Shown in pieces: positions 40,287 through 48,958 of a DNA stretch of 51,822 nucleotides (within the stretch, counting starts at the first letter, position 1; each line of letters opens with the position of its first letter). A program made the translations under genes and the position numbers. This DNA is from Prevotella sp. (lineage in GTDB: Bacteria; Bacteroidota; Bacteroidia; Bacteroidales; Bacteroidaceae), in NCBI GenBank assembly GCA_015060535.1, contig SUYH01000019.1, positions 1 to 51,822 of the forward strand, in the 5' to 3' direction. The notes beneath the pieces are model-generated. The model ran no database searches. It was not told the origin of the DNA and saw only the letters and a program-made list of their open reading frames with translations.

Positions 40287-42104
40287 ATGGAACAGTTAAA
40301 ACATGAATGTGGTGTGGCGATGATTCGCCTGCTGAAGCCGCTGGACTACTACGAGAAGAAATACGGCACGTGGGCTTACGGTTTCAATAAGCTCTACCTG
40401 ATGATGGAGAAGCAGCACAATCGCGGTCAGGAAGGTGCTGGTATCGCCTCCGTCAGTCTGAATAATGAGCCTGGCACGGAGTATATGTTCCGTGAAAAAG
40501 CCGAGGGCAAGGATGCCATCACGGAGATTTTCAGTCGCGTTACACAAGAAATGGCCGGAGAACTGCTGATGGGGCACCTGCGCTATTCAACGACCGGCAA
40601 GAGCGGACTGACGTTTGTTCATCCTTTCCTGCGTCGTAACAACTGGCGCGCCAAGAACCTCTGTCTGTGTGGCAACTTCAACATGACCAACATCGACGAG
40701 GTCTTTCAGTTTCTGACGTCGCAAGGACAGTCGCCGCGTATCTATGGCGACTCGTACATCACGCTCGAACTGATGGGCCACCGCCTGGACCGTGAGGTGG
40801 AGCGGCTGTTTGAGGAGGCCAAGGCGAAGGGACTGAAAGGGCTCGACATCACGCGATATATCGACGACCACGTGGAGATGGCCAACGTGCTGCGAAAGAC
40901 GATGGAGCACTACGACGGCGGCTACGTGATGTGCGGACTGACGGGTAGCGGTGAGATGTTCAGCGTGCGCGACCCTTGGGGTATCCGTCCGGCATTCTAT
41001 TATCGCGACGACGAGATTATCGCCCTCGCGAGCGAACGCCCCGTGCTGCAGACCACCTTCGACCTGCAATGCGAGGATATCCACGAGCTGAAGCCTGGCG
41101 AGGCACTTATTGTGCGTCGCAACGGCGAGAGTCACTTGGAGCAGATTATGCCTGCACAAAAGTTGAGTGCGTGCTCGTTTGAACGCATCTACTTCAGTCG
41201 AGGGTCCGACCGTGACATCTATCAGGAGCGCAAACGCCTTGGTGAACAGCTGACGCCAGCCATCCTGAAAGCCATCGATGGCGATGTTGAGAATACAGTC
41301 TTTTCGTATATCCCCAATACTGCTGAGGTGGCCTTCTACGGTATGACCGACGGATTCCGTAAGTTGCATGGCGAGGTACGCACGGAGAAGGTGGTATGGA
41401 AGGACATTAAGCTACGCACGTTTATCTCTGCCAACACAGAGCGCAACGATCTTGCCGCTCACGTCTATGACATCAGCTACGGTTCGTTGCGCCCCTATGA
41501 GGATAATCTGGTGATTATCGACGACTCGATAGTCCGCGGCACGACGCTGCGCGAGAGCATCTTCAAGATTCTCGACCGCCTGCATCCCAAGAAGATTGTC
41601 ATGGTGTCGAGTTCGCCACAGATTCGCTACCCAGATTATTACGGTATCGACATGGCCCGTCTGGAGGAGTTCTGCGCCTTCCGTGCCACGATGGCCCTTA
41701 TCGAGGAGAGCCTCACCCCCAACCCCTCTCCCGCTCGGCCTTTGGACGCTTGCTACCAGCGGGACGCAAGAAAGGGCGAGGGGAGTAGATACTCTCAAGG
41801 GCAGCAATTGATAGACAAGGTATACCATTTATGCAAGGAACACCCGTTGGAGGCTAATCACGTCAGGCGAATCTACGAGCCGTTTACCGTCGAGGAAATC
41901 AACGAGAAGATTGTGGAGATGTTACGCCCAAAGAACATGCAGGCACCCATCGAACTGGTGTTCCAAAGCATCGAGGGACTGCACGAGGCTTGTCCCAACC
42001 ATCCTGGCGACTGGTATTTCACAGGTCACTACCCCACCCCTGGCGGCACACGCCTCGTCAACCAGGCATTCGTGAACTATATTGACAGCAAACAAAGACA
42101 GTAA
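40287..42104 (+). CDS. purF: Amidophosphoribosyltransferase-like protein, with palindromic insert
   Basis: Makes phosphoribosylamine from PRPP and glutamine. 605 residues; the N-terminal nucleophile Cys is in LKHECGVAM (Cys8, with a short propeptide), and the amidotransferase fold runs to about residue 240. The PRPP-binding motif VIIDDSIVRGTT is present near 415. An insert (residues 474-501) reads SLTPNPSPAR...KGEGS and includes the palindromic element plus a nested second repeat. This form is longer than ordinary PurF (about 480-510) and belongs to the Bacteroidetes variant; a side role is possible because a second PurF is common in these genomes. It begins one base after pyrG. Confidence 0.85.
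   Translation: MEQLKHECGVAMIRLLKPLDYYEKKYGTWAYGFNKLYLMMEKQHNRGQEGAGIASVSLNNEPGTEYMFREKAEGKDAITEIFSRVTQEMAGELLMGHLRYSTTGKSGLTFVHPFLRRNNWRAKNLCLCGNFNMTNIDEVFQFLTSQGQSPRIYGDSYITLELMGHRLDREVERLFEEAKAKGLKGLDITRYIDDHVEMANVLRKTMEHYDGGYVMCGLTGSGEMFSVRDPWGIRPAFYYRDDEIIALASERPVLQTTFDLQCEDIHELKPGEALIVRRNGESHLEQIMPAQKLSACSFERIYFSRGSDRDIYQERKRLGEQLTPAILKAIDGDVENTVFSYIPNTAEVAFYGMTDGFRKLHGEVRTEKVVWKDIKLRTFISANTERNDLAAHVYDISYGSLRPYEDNLVIIDDSIVRGTTLRESIFKILDRLHPKKIVMVSSSPQIRYPDYYGIDMARLEEFCAFRATMALIEESLTPNPSPARPLDACYQRDARKGEGSRYSQGQQLIDKVYHLCKEHPLEANHVRRIYEPFTVEEINEKIVEMLRPKNMQAPIELVFQSIEGLHEACPNHPGDWYFTGHYPTPGGTRLVNQAFVNYIDSKQRQ
41708..41788 (+). repeat. Palindromic insert in purF, with a nested element
   Basis: GCCTCACCCCCAACCCCTCTCC pattern at the left, ending in GGCGAGGGGAGT. 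Between them, 41744-41772 holds a second repeat (CTTGCTACC, three bases, GGGACGCAAG) that also occurs alone at 22727-22752. Confidence 0.85.
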
Positions 42105-42116
42105 AATAGAAAGATT

Positions 42117-43868
42117 ATGTGTGGAATCGTAGCTATACTAAATGTTAAAGAGCAGTCGCAGGAGTTGCGACAAAAGGCTTTGAAGATGAGTCAGAAGATC
42201 CGTCATCGCGGACCTGACTGGAGTGGAATATACTGTGGCGGCAGCGCCATCCTGACTCACGAACGACTGAGTATCGTTGACCCAGAGAGTGGCGGACAAC
42301 CGTTGTACTCGCCAGACCGTAAGCAGGTGTTGGCTGTCAATGGCGAGATCTATAACCATCAGGAAATTCGTCGTCGCTATGCAGGACAGTACGAGTTCCA
42401 GACGGGCAGCGACTGCGAAGTGATCCTGGCGCTCTATAGAAGCCTCACCCCCACCCCCTCTCCGAATGGCGAGGGGAGTAGTTACACTCATGAGCAGATT
42501 TGCAGCATGTTGGAACAGTTGAACGGCATCTTTGCTTTCGCCCTTTATGACGAGGAACGCAATGAGTTTTTGATTGCTCGCGACCCCATCGGAGTGATAC
42601 CCCTTTATATCGGCTATGATAGCGATGGCACCGTGTATGTCGCCTCAGAATTGAAGGCCCTCGAGGGACAATGCGAGCGCTATGAGCCTTTCCTCCCTGG
42701 ATATTATTATTGGAGCAAGGAGCCAGGCATGAAGCGTTATTACAAACGCGACTGGTTTGACTATGAAGCCGTGAAGGACAATCCCGCCAGCGTCTCTGCC
42801 ATTCACGATGCACTGACCGCTGCCGTCAAGCGTCAGTTGATGTCCGATGTGCCATACGGCGTGTTGCTCTCGGGCGGACTCGATTCCTCGGTCATCTCTG
42901 CCATCGCTGAAAAGTTCTCAGAGCATCGCATCGAGGACGATTCGAAGACCAAAGCTTATTGGCCTCGTCTGCACTCCTTTGCCGTTGGTCTGAAGGGAGC
43001 CCCCGACCTCGCTAAGGCTAAGATGGTGGCCGATCATATCGGTACCGTTCACCACGAAATCAACTACACCATTCAGGAAGGACTGGATGCTATTCGTGAC
43101 GTCATCTATTTCATCGAGACCTACGATGTCACCACTGTCCGCGCCTCTACGCCGATGTACCTGCTGGCGCGTGTCATTAAGTCGATGGGTATCAAGATGG
43201 TGCTGAGCGGTGAGGGTGCCGACGAGATCTTCGGTGGTTATCTGTACTTCCACAAAGCCCCTACAGCAAAAGATTTCCACGAAGAAACCGTTCGTAAATT
43301 AGGAAAACTCTATCTCTACGACTGTCTGCGTGCTAACAAGAGTCTGTCAGCCTGGGGCGTAGAGGGACGTGTGCCTTTCCTCGACAAAGAGTTCCTCGAT
43401 GTTGCTATGCGCACCAATCCTGAGGCCAAGATGTGTGGCCTCACCCCCGGCCCCTCTCCAAAGGGCGAGGGGAGTTTTATCATTGAGAAAAGGATTGTGC
43501 GCGAAGCCTTTGCTGACATGCTGCCCGCAGAAGTCGCCTGGCGACAGAAGGAGCAGTTCAGTGATGGTGTGGGTTATTCATGGATAGACACGCTGAAGCA
43601 AATCACCTCAGAAGCCGTTACCGACGAACAGATGGCCCATGCTGCCGAGCGTTTCCCCATCAACCCGCCGAAGAACAAAGAGGAATACTACTACCGCAGC
43701 ATCTTCGCTGAGCATTTCCCCAGCGACTCTGCCGCTCGCTCCGTCCCCTCCGAAGCCTCTGTGGCCTGCAGCACCGCCATCGCCCTCGAATGGGATGCCG
43801 CCTTCAAAGGTATGAACGATCCCTCAGGCCGTGCCGTCAAAGGTGTGCACGAAAGCGCATACTCTTAA
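42117..43868 (+). CDS. asnB: Asparagine synthase (glutamine-hydrolysing), with two palindromic inserts
   Basis: Makes asparagine from aspartate, ATP and glutamine. 583 residues; the N-terminal nucleophile Cys2 (MCGIVAIL) starts the amidotransferase domain, and the synthetase domain has the PP-loop LLSGGLDSSVI and the segment KMVLSGEGADEIFGGY. Inserts SLTPTPSPNGEGS (residues 109-121) and GLTPGPSPKGEGS (441-453) are translated palindromes; both lie in loops, so activity may be kept. It follows purF by 12 bases and is ended by a strong terminator at 43899. Confidence 0.95.
   Translation: MCGIVAILNVKEQSQELRQKALKMSQKIRHRGPDWSGIYCGGSAILTHERLSIVDPESGGQPLYSPDRKQVLAVNGEIYNHQEIRRRYAGQYEFQTGSDCEVILALYRSLTPTPSPNGEGSSYTHEQICSMLEQLNGIFAFALYDEERNEFLIARDPIGVIPLYIGYDSDGTVYVASELKALEGQCERYEPFLPGYYYWSKEPGMKRYYKRDWFDYEAVKDNPASVSAIHDALTAAVKRQLMSDVPYGVLLSGGLDSSVISAIAEKFSEHRIEDDSKTKAYWPRLHSFAVGLKGAPDLAKAKMVADHIGTVHHEINYTIQEGLDAIRDVIYFIETYDVTTVRASTPMYLLARVIKSMGIKMVLSGEGADEIFGGYLYFHKAPTAKDFHEETVRKLGKLYLYDCLRANKSLSAWGVEGRVPFLDKEFLDVAMRTNPEAKMCGLTPGPSPKGEGSFIIEKRIVREAFADMLPAEVAWRQKEQFSDGVGYSWIDTLKQITSEAVTDEQMAHAAERFPINPPKNKEEYYYRSIFAEHFPSDSAARSVPSEASVACSTAIALEWDAAFKGMNDPSGRAVKGVHESAYS
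42441..42482 (+). repeat. Palindromic insert 1 in asnB
   Basis: AGCCTCACCCCCACCCCCTC and then GGCGAGGGGAGT: imperfect hairpin, same frame and same peptide pattern as in purF. Confidence 0.85.
43438..43477 (+). repeat. Palindromic insert 2 in asnB
   Basis: GCCTCACCCCCGGCCCCTCT and then GGCGAGGGGAGT; translated as GLTPGPSPKGEGS. Confidence 0.85.
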
Positions 43869-43898
43869 GGAATGCGAGATTTCCCTTCATCTTGTTAC

Positions 43899-43935
43899 AA
43901 TCCTGTTACGTAACCATATCGTAACAGGATTTGTT
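43899..43935 (+). terminator. Terminator of the pyrG-purF-asnB operon
   Basis: AATCCTGTTACG (43899-43910) pairs perfectly with CGTAACAGGATT (43920-43931); the loop is nine bases and T residues follow. Confidence 0.85.
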
Positions 43936-43965
43936 TTGCACCAATGTAAAATGCTTGTAACTTTG
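43935..43965 (+). promoter_or_regulatory. Promoter of the Na/Pi transporter gene
   Basis: TTTG at 43935-43938 and TAACTTTG at 43958-43965 are spaced by 19 bases. The -33 element overlaps the tail of the asnB terminator. Confidence 0.75.
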
Positions 43966-43991
43966 CGCTCTAAATTAATTCGAATAAACAA

Positions 43992-45680
43992 ATGGAAACA
44001 ACGCAAGATTACGTGATGGTGTCGCTGAAACTGCTGGGCGCACTGGGACTGCTCATCTATGGTATGAAGATGATGAGCGATGCACTGCAGAAGATGGCAG
44101 GCCCGCAGCTGAGACACATATTGGCAAAGATGACGACAAACCGAGTGACAGGAATGCTGACCGGAACGATGGTGACCTGTGCCGTACAGTCGTCATCGGC
44201 CACAACGGTGATGACGGTCTCGTTCGTCTCGGCAGGTCTATTGACGCTCTCACAGGCTATCAGCGTCATCATGGGAGCCAATATCGGCACCACGCTCACG
44301 GCATGGATCATGTCGCTAGGCTACAACGTCGATCTGACCAATTTCGTCTTTCCTGCTTTCTTCTTCGGTATGATACTCATCTACCGCAAACGTCACCGCG
44401 ATATAGGCGACTTCCTCTTTGGTATCGCCTTCATGTTCTTGTCGCTGGTGATGCTGAGTTCTGCAGGCAAGGAACTGGACTTGGCGCATAATGAGGCGGT
44501 AGTCAACTTCTTTGCTTCGTTTGACACCAGCAGCCACCTGACTATTCTGGCCTTTCTGGCTATCGGTACGCTGATTACCTGTATCGTGCAGTCATCGGCA
44601 GCTGTGATGGCCATCACCATCCTGCTATGCTCTACAGGCGTGCTGCCTATCTATTTAGGTATAGCCTTGGTGATGGGCGAGAATATCGGTACGACGGCAA
44701 CGGCTAACCTCGCCGCGTTGGGAGCCAACACACAGGCACGACGTGCTGCGCTGGCCCACTTGTTGTTCAACGTGTTTGGCGTCCTCTGGGTGCTCTGCGT
44801 GTTCTATCCCTTCGTCGATATGGTCTGCGGCTTGGTAGGCTACGACCCCTCGATGGCTGGTCAGACAGAGCGTCTACCCGTCGTTCTCGCCATGTTCCAC
44901 ACCTGCTTTAATGTCACCAACACGGCGCTGCTCATCGGTCTGATTTCGCAGATGGAGCGTATCGTTTGCTGGCTGCTGCCTGAAAAAGCAGAGCCTGAGC
45001 ATGAGGAGCTTCGTCTGAAGTACATTGAGGGCAACTTGATACAGACGCCCGAAATTGCCGTGCTGCAGGCACAGAAAGAGACGGCTCATTTCGCCCAGCG
45101 CGTGCAGCAGATGTTCGGTATGGTGCGCCAGTTGATGGACGAGAAAGACGAGAAGAATTTCGTGCATCTCTTTAGTCAGATTGAGCATCAGGAGGACCAG
45201 ACAGACCGCATGGAGCTGGAGATAGCCCGTTTCTTGGAGCAAGTAAGCCAGAACCATCTGAGTGACGAGACCAAAGCAAAAGTACGTCAGATGCTACGTG
45301 AGGTGGGCGAACTGGAGTCCATCGGCGATGCCTGTTACAACCTTGCCCGCACCATCAACCGCCAGCGTGAAACGGGCAAAGATTTCAACGAATGGCAGAA
45401 TGGTCATCTGAAATCCCTGATGACCCTTTGCGACAATGCCCTCACACAAATGAATAAAGTGATGACCGGCCATCGCCACGAGCACGACATCAACGAGACC
45501 TATCGTATTGAGAACGAAATAAACCTGTTGCGCCAGCGCATGAAGAACGACAATATCCGTGCCGTCAACGACCACGAATACGATTATGCCGTCGGTACTA
45601 TCTTTATCGACCTCGTCAACGAGTGCGAGAAGCTGGGCGACTACGTGGTGAACGTTGTTCAGGCAAGATTCGGGAAATAG
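43992..45680 (+). CDS. Na/Pi cotransporter family protein
   Basis: 562 residues, inner membrane. Residues 1-320 are the NptA-like transporter with two inverted repeats, each bearing the signature (VQSSSATTVMTV near 66-76 and VQSSAAVMAITI near 202-212) and about eight membrane segments. Residues 340-560 form a PhoU-like helical domain (TAHFAQRVQQMFGMVRQLM..., LGDYVVNVVQARFG). It would take up phosphate with Na+ and may be controlled by the PhoU-like part. It has its own promoter and stands alone. Confidence 0.9.
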   Translation: METTQDYVMVSLKLLGALGLLIYGMKMMSDALQKMAGPQLRHILAKMTTNRVTGMLTGTMVTCAVQSSSATTVMTVSFVSAGLLTLSQAISVIMGANIGTTLTAWIMSLGYNVDLTNFVFPAFFFGMILIYRKRHRDIGDFLFGIAFMFLSLVMLSSAGKELDLAHNEAVVNFFASFDTSSHLTILAFLAIGTLITCIVQSSAAVMAITILLCSTGVLPIYLGIALVMGENIGTTATANLAALGANTQARRAALAHLLFNVFGVLWVLCVFYPFVDMVCGLVGYDPSMAGQTERLPVVLAMFHTCFNVTNTALLIGLISQMERIVCWLLPEKAEPEHEELRLKYIEGNLIQTPEIAVLQAQKETAHFAQRVQQMFGMVRQLMDEKDEKNFVHLFSQIEHQEDQTDRMELEIARFLEQVSQNHLSDETKAKVRQMLREVGELESIGDACYNLARTINRQRETGKDFNEWQNGHLKSLMTLCDNALTQMNKVMTGHRHEHDINETYRIENEINLLRQRMKNDNIRAVNDHEYDYAVGTIFIDLVNECEKLGDYVVNVVQARFGK

Positions 45681-45722
45681 TTAGGATTGGTAAGTGACCA
45701 AAAACGCTAATAAACGAACTAT

Positions 45723-45863
45723 ATGGCCGAGGTCTGTGCCTCGCGTGACGGCGCATTCCTGGCCGTGCAATTGCATCAGTTCACACGCATGAGTTACGAA
45801 CCCGTGACCGACGTGCTCCTTTTCGAGGGCGACGATGCCCGCATGATGAAGCAATTATTCTAA
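45723..45863 (+). pseudogene. Short orphan open frame, possible gene relic
   Basis: 46 codons after an in-frame stop: MAEVCASRDGAFLAVQLHQF, then TRMSYEPVTDVLLFEGDDAR, then MMKQLF. It reads like the tail of a larger protein rather than a complete one, and no promoter is seen before it. I do not recognise the family. Together with the next relic it fills the 380-base gap after the transporter. Confidence 0.35.
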
Positions 45864-45921
45864 TCGTCGTTCCGTCGCTCTGCCACCAGCACAGGGCGGC
45901 GGATACTAAAGCAAAACCAAT

Positions 45922-45987
45922 ATGACATTTACACCAGAGAATATCTTTTTTATCGGCGCGGCATTCTGCTCACCATTACGAATGTAA
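45922..45987 (+). pseudogene. Possible N-terminal relic of a K+/H+ antiporter
   Basis: MTFTPENIFFIGAAFCSPLR then a stop after one more codon. The first 13 residues resemble the start of CvrA/NhaP2-type antiporters of Bacteroidetes, after which the frame is lost. Only a suggestion. Confidence 0.3.
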
Positions 45988-46032
45988 CAACATTGTAATG
46001 AGGGATAGGGGCGGAATATGCGCATTTATCCG

Positions 46033-46040
46033 TACCTTTG
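46033..46040 (+). promoter_or_regulatory. -7 element for the TerC-like gene
   Basis: TACCTTTG; an open frame starting at 46038 would begin in the promoter, so the ATG at 46062 is taken as the start. Confidence 0.65.
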
Positions 46041-46061
46041 CACGCAAAAAAAGAGATTGCT

Positions 46062-47075
46062 ATGGTGTTAATGGGACTGCCCCTGTGGGCTTGGATTGTA
46101 TTCTATGTATTGGTATTGCTGATGCTGGTGGCCGACCTGAAGATGTTCGGCAAGAAAGGACAGCACGAGGTGAATGTCCGCGAGGCACTACAGATGACCG
46201 CTGTCTGGATAGGCGTGTCACTGGTGTTCTGTGCGGGCATCTACCTGTTCTATCCCGTTGAGCCACAAGAGAAGGCGATGGAGTTTCTGGCGGGCTACCT
46301 GATAGAGAAGTCGCTGTCGATGGACAATCTGTTCGTGTTCCTCATGCTGTTCTCGTTCTTCGGCATCGAGCGCAAGTATCAGCACGAGGTGCTCTTTTGG
46401 GGCATCTTCGGCGCACTCGTCCTACGCAGCATCTTTATATTTGCCGGCGCGGCGATGGTCGAGCGTTTCGAGTGGGTGCTGGGCTTGTTCGGTCTGTTCC
46501 TGCTCTATACTGGAGGAAAGATGTTCGCGCACAACGATGACTCACAGACCGACCCCTCGCAGAACATCATCGTGCGGTGGTTCCGCAAGGTCTATCCCGT
46601 GACCGAAAAGATGCACGGCGAGCGGTTCTTCATCGTGGAGAATGGCCGACGGCTGGCCACGCCGCTCTTCGTTGCCCTGCTGGTCATCGAGACCACCGAC
46701 GTAGCCTTTGCCGTCGACAGCATCCCCGCCGTGTTCAGTGTCAGCCGCGACCCGTTCATCGTGCTCACCTCCAACATCTTCGCCATCCTCGGCCTCCGTG
46801 CCCTCTACTTCGCACTGGCCGCCGTCGCCAAGTACTTCACCTATCTAAAATACGGCCTCGGCATCATTCTCATCTTCGTGGGCGTAAAAATGCTGCTGGC
46901 GATGAACGAATACATCAACGCCCTCGGCACACTGTTGGGTCTGAACCTCAACATGCCGCACATTGAAGTTCCCACGCCCGTCAGCCTTGCCGTCATCTTC
47001 GGTGTCCTCGTCCTTTCGATGCTCCTGTCGGTTGTCATTACCAGAAACAACAAAGAAAACGCACTAAAGAAATAA
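46062..47075 (+). CDS. TerC/Alx-family membrane protein
   Basis: 337 residues with about nine membrane segments. Family motifs include EKSLSMDNLFVF (about 85) and ETTDVAFAVDSIPAVFSVS (about 215), whose acidic residues are thought to bind metal. The family is linked to manganese export and tellurite resistance. No yybP-ykoY type riboswitch is visible in the short leader (46041-46061). Its own promoter, and a new one follows for the two-component system. Confidence 0.92.
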   Translation: MVLMGLPLWAWIVFYVLVLLMLVADLKMFGKKGQHEVNVREALQMTAVWIGVSLVFCAGIYLFYPVEPQEKAMEFLAGYLIEKSLSMDNLFVFLMLFSFFGIERKYQHEVLFWGIFGALVLRSIFIFAGAAMVERFEWVLGLFGLFLLYTGGKMFAHNDDSQTDPSQNIIVRWFRKVYPVTEKMHGERFFIVENGRRLATPLFVALLVIETTDVAFAVDSIPAVFSVSRDPFIVLTSNIFAILGLRALYFALAAVAKYFTYLKYGLGIILIFVGVKMLLAMNEYINALGTLLGLNLNMPHIEVPTPVSLAVIFGVLVLSMLLSVVITRNNKENALKK

Positions 47076-47083
47076 CCGTATAA

Positions 47084-47115
47084 TTTGGCTCTTCGGTCAA
47101 TTCTTTGTACCTTTG
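47084..47115 (+). promoter_or_regulatory. Promoter of the two-component system
   Basis: TTTG (47084-47087) and TACCTTTG (47108-47115) with exactly 20 bases between, 11 bases before the start codon at 47126. Confidence 0.8.
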
Positions 47116-47125
47116 TAGCCGATAT

Positions 47126-47806
47126 ATGACAGAGAAAAGAATACTTGTGGTGGACGACGAGCAGGATCTGTGCGAGATTCTGCTCTATAACCTGAAGGCG
47201 GCAGGCTATGAAGCCGAAGCGGCATATTCGGGCGAGATGGCGATGGATAAAAATCCCTCCCAATACGACTTGCTGCTACTCGACGTAATGATGCCTGGCA
47301 TGTCAGGCTTCGAACTGGCCAAAAGGCTCAAAGGTGATGAGAACACTTCGCGTATACCTATTATTTTCCTGACCGCGAAGGATACGGAGGACGATACCCT
47401 GAAAGGCTTTGGCCTAGGGGCAGACGACTATGTAACGAAGCCGTTCTCCGTGCGCGAAGTAGTGGCCCGTGTGAAGGCGGTGCTCGCCAGGAGCCTGTCA
47501 AATGCTATTGCAGAGAATTTCATTTCTTTCGAGGGGCTTGTGCTCGACCTCAACAAGAAGACAACGATGGTTGATGGAGAGAGTGTGAATCTTACCAAGA
47601 CAGAGTTTGAACTGCTGGGACTGCTTCTGCGTCATCGCGGACAAGTATTCTCACGCCAACAGATCTTTGATGCCATATGGCCTGAAGACGTCGTAGTTAG
47701 CGACCGCACGGTAGATGTAAACATCACCCGTATGCGGAAGAAGATAGGTCGCTATAGTAGTTGCATTGTCAGCCGTCAAGGATACGGCTATATGTTTGAG
47801 GCATGA
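47126..47806 (+). CDS. OmpR-family response regulator
   Basis: 226 residues from ATG 47126. Receiver domain 1-120 with phosphoacceptor Asp53 in LLLLDVMMPG, the acidic pair in VVDDEQDL and Lys in DDYVTKPFS; winged-helix DNA-binding domain 130-226 (LTKTEFELLGLLLRHRGQVFSR, VDVNITRMRKKIG). The gene overlaps the kinase gene by 4 bases (ATGA) and forms with it one operon. The PhoB-like arrangement suggests an envelope or phosphate signal but nothing is proven. Confidence 0.95.
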   Translation: MTEKRILVVDDEQDLCEILLYNLKAAGYEAEAAYSGEMAMDKNPSQYDLLLLDVMMPGMSGFELAKRLKGDENTSRIPIIFLTAKDTEDDTLKGFGLGADDYVTKPFSVREVVARVKAVLARSLSNAIAENFISFEGLVLDLNKKTTMVDGESVNLTKTEFELLGLLLRHRGQVFSRQQIFDAIWPEDVVVSDRTVDVNITRMRKKIGRYSSCIVSRQGYGYMFEA

Positions 47807-48732
47807 AGAAATTGAGTGAAGGCCGGAAGATGTTCGTCAGCGTGATGGTGGTGTTTGCTGTCTATGCGCTGATTTTTATCCTATTTGAGGACTACGACCG
47901 GACGCATTTAGAACCTTTTGAAGAGGTCAGCGACTGGCACTTGTTGTTGTTCTCGCTCGTAGTGATGGCAGGATTGGCATTCCTGCTACATCGCTATGCC
48001 CGACGGATGGACGAGCGTATCAGTCGCGAGCAGGCTGCCAAAGAGAATCAGATGCGTCGCGAACTGACGCAGAACATCGCCCACGAGTTGAAGACTCCTG
48101 TGGCCAGTATTCTCGGCTATACCGACACCATCCTTGATGATCCGCAGATGCCATCTGAAACGCAACGGCAGTTCATCCAGCGTACCAATGCACAAGCCCA
48201 ACGACTAACGGCCTTGTTGCAAGATATTTCAACGTTGAACCGCATGGACTATGCAGCCCACCAGTTGACGATGGAGCGCACCGACGTGTCGGCCATCGTC
48301 GGCGATATCGTCGAGGAAACCGCCATCGCCTTGAAGAAACGCCACATGACACTCAACAACTGCCTACCGCAACATATCGTCATCAAGGGTAATCCCTCGC
48401 TCATTTACAGCATTTTCCGTAACCTTGTCGATAATGCTATCAATTATGCTGGCGAGGGCACCACCATCGACATCAGCGCAGAACAGACTGACGACAGTTG
48501 GACGTTCCGCTTCAGCGATAATGGTGTGGGCATCGCCCCAGAGCATCTCCTGCGCATCTTCGAACGCTTCTACCGTATCGACAAGAGCCGCAGCCGCAGC
48601 ATGGGAGGCACAGGCCTCGGCCTCGCCATCGTAAAAAATGCCGTCCTTCTGCATGGCGGTACCATTACTGCCCACCTCGCCCCAAACGGCGGTCTTGTAT
48701 TTGAGTTTACATTGAAAAAAGAACAGACATAA
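47803..48732 (+). CDS. Sensor histidine kinase
   Basis: 309 residues. Two membrane segments (about 9-28 and 46-64) enclose a short 17-residue periplasmic loop, so it is unlikely to bind a bulky ligand there. HisKA with phospho-His94 in NIAHELKTPVAS, then HATPase_c with NLVDNAINYA, DNGVGIAPE and GTGLGLAIV. No HAMP or PAS domain is visible. It pairs with the response regulator just upstream. Confidence 0.94.
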   Translation: MKKLSEGRKMFVSVMVVFAVYALIFILFEDYDRTHLEPFEEVSDWHLLLFSLVVMAGLAFLLHRYARRMDERISREQAAKENQMRRELTQNIAHELKTPVASILGYTDTILDDPQMPSETQRQFIQRTNAQAQRLTALLQDISTLNRMDYAAHQLTMERTDVSAIVGDIVEETAIALKKRHMTLNNCLPQHIVIKGNPSLIYSIFRNLVDNAINYAGEGTTIDISAEQTDDSWTFRFSDNGVGIAPEHLLRIFERFYRIDKSRSRSMGGTGLGLAIVKNAVLLHGGTITAHLAPNGGLVFEFTLKKEQT

Positions 48733-48805
48733 TTCCATAGACTAAAAGGTTAAATAGTACGAAAAGGAAAAATGTGAAAAAATCCCCGCAAAATGTAAAT
48801 GTCCG

Positions 48806-48958
48806 ATGGTGATTATCTGTCACGGGGTTGGTGGTCGTAAAGAAGGACCTCTGAACGAACTGGTGATTCAGGAATACTTCGACCATGGATTCTCCCAGAA
48901 CATATACCGCACAACCGACATCGTATCGAGATTCCTGATTAAGCAGCTGAAAAAATAG
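48806..48958 (+). pseudogene. Alpha/beta-hydrolase relic
   Basis: Fifty codons starting MVIICHGVGGRKEGPLNELV. The first part looks like the oxyanion strand and loop (ICHG-G) of a dienelactone-hydrolase-like enzyme. The following VIQEYFDHGFSQNIYRTTDI... seems to come from elsewhere in the protein or from another gene, so the frame looks like a deletion fusion. No promoter or complete domain is present. It fills the gap between the kinase and the LytTR gene. Confidence 0.45.
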
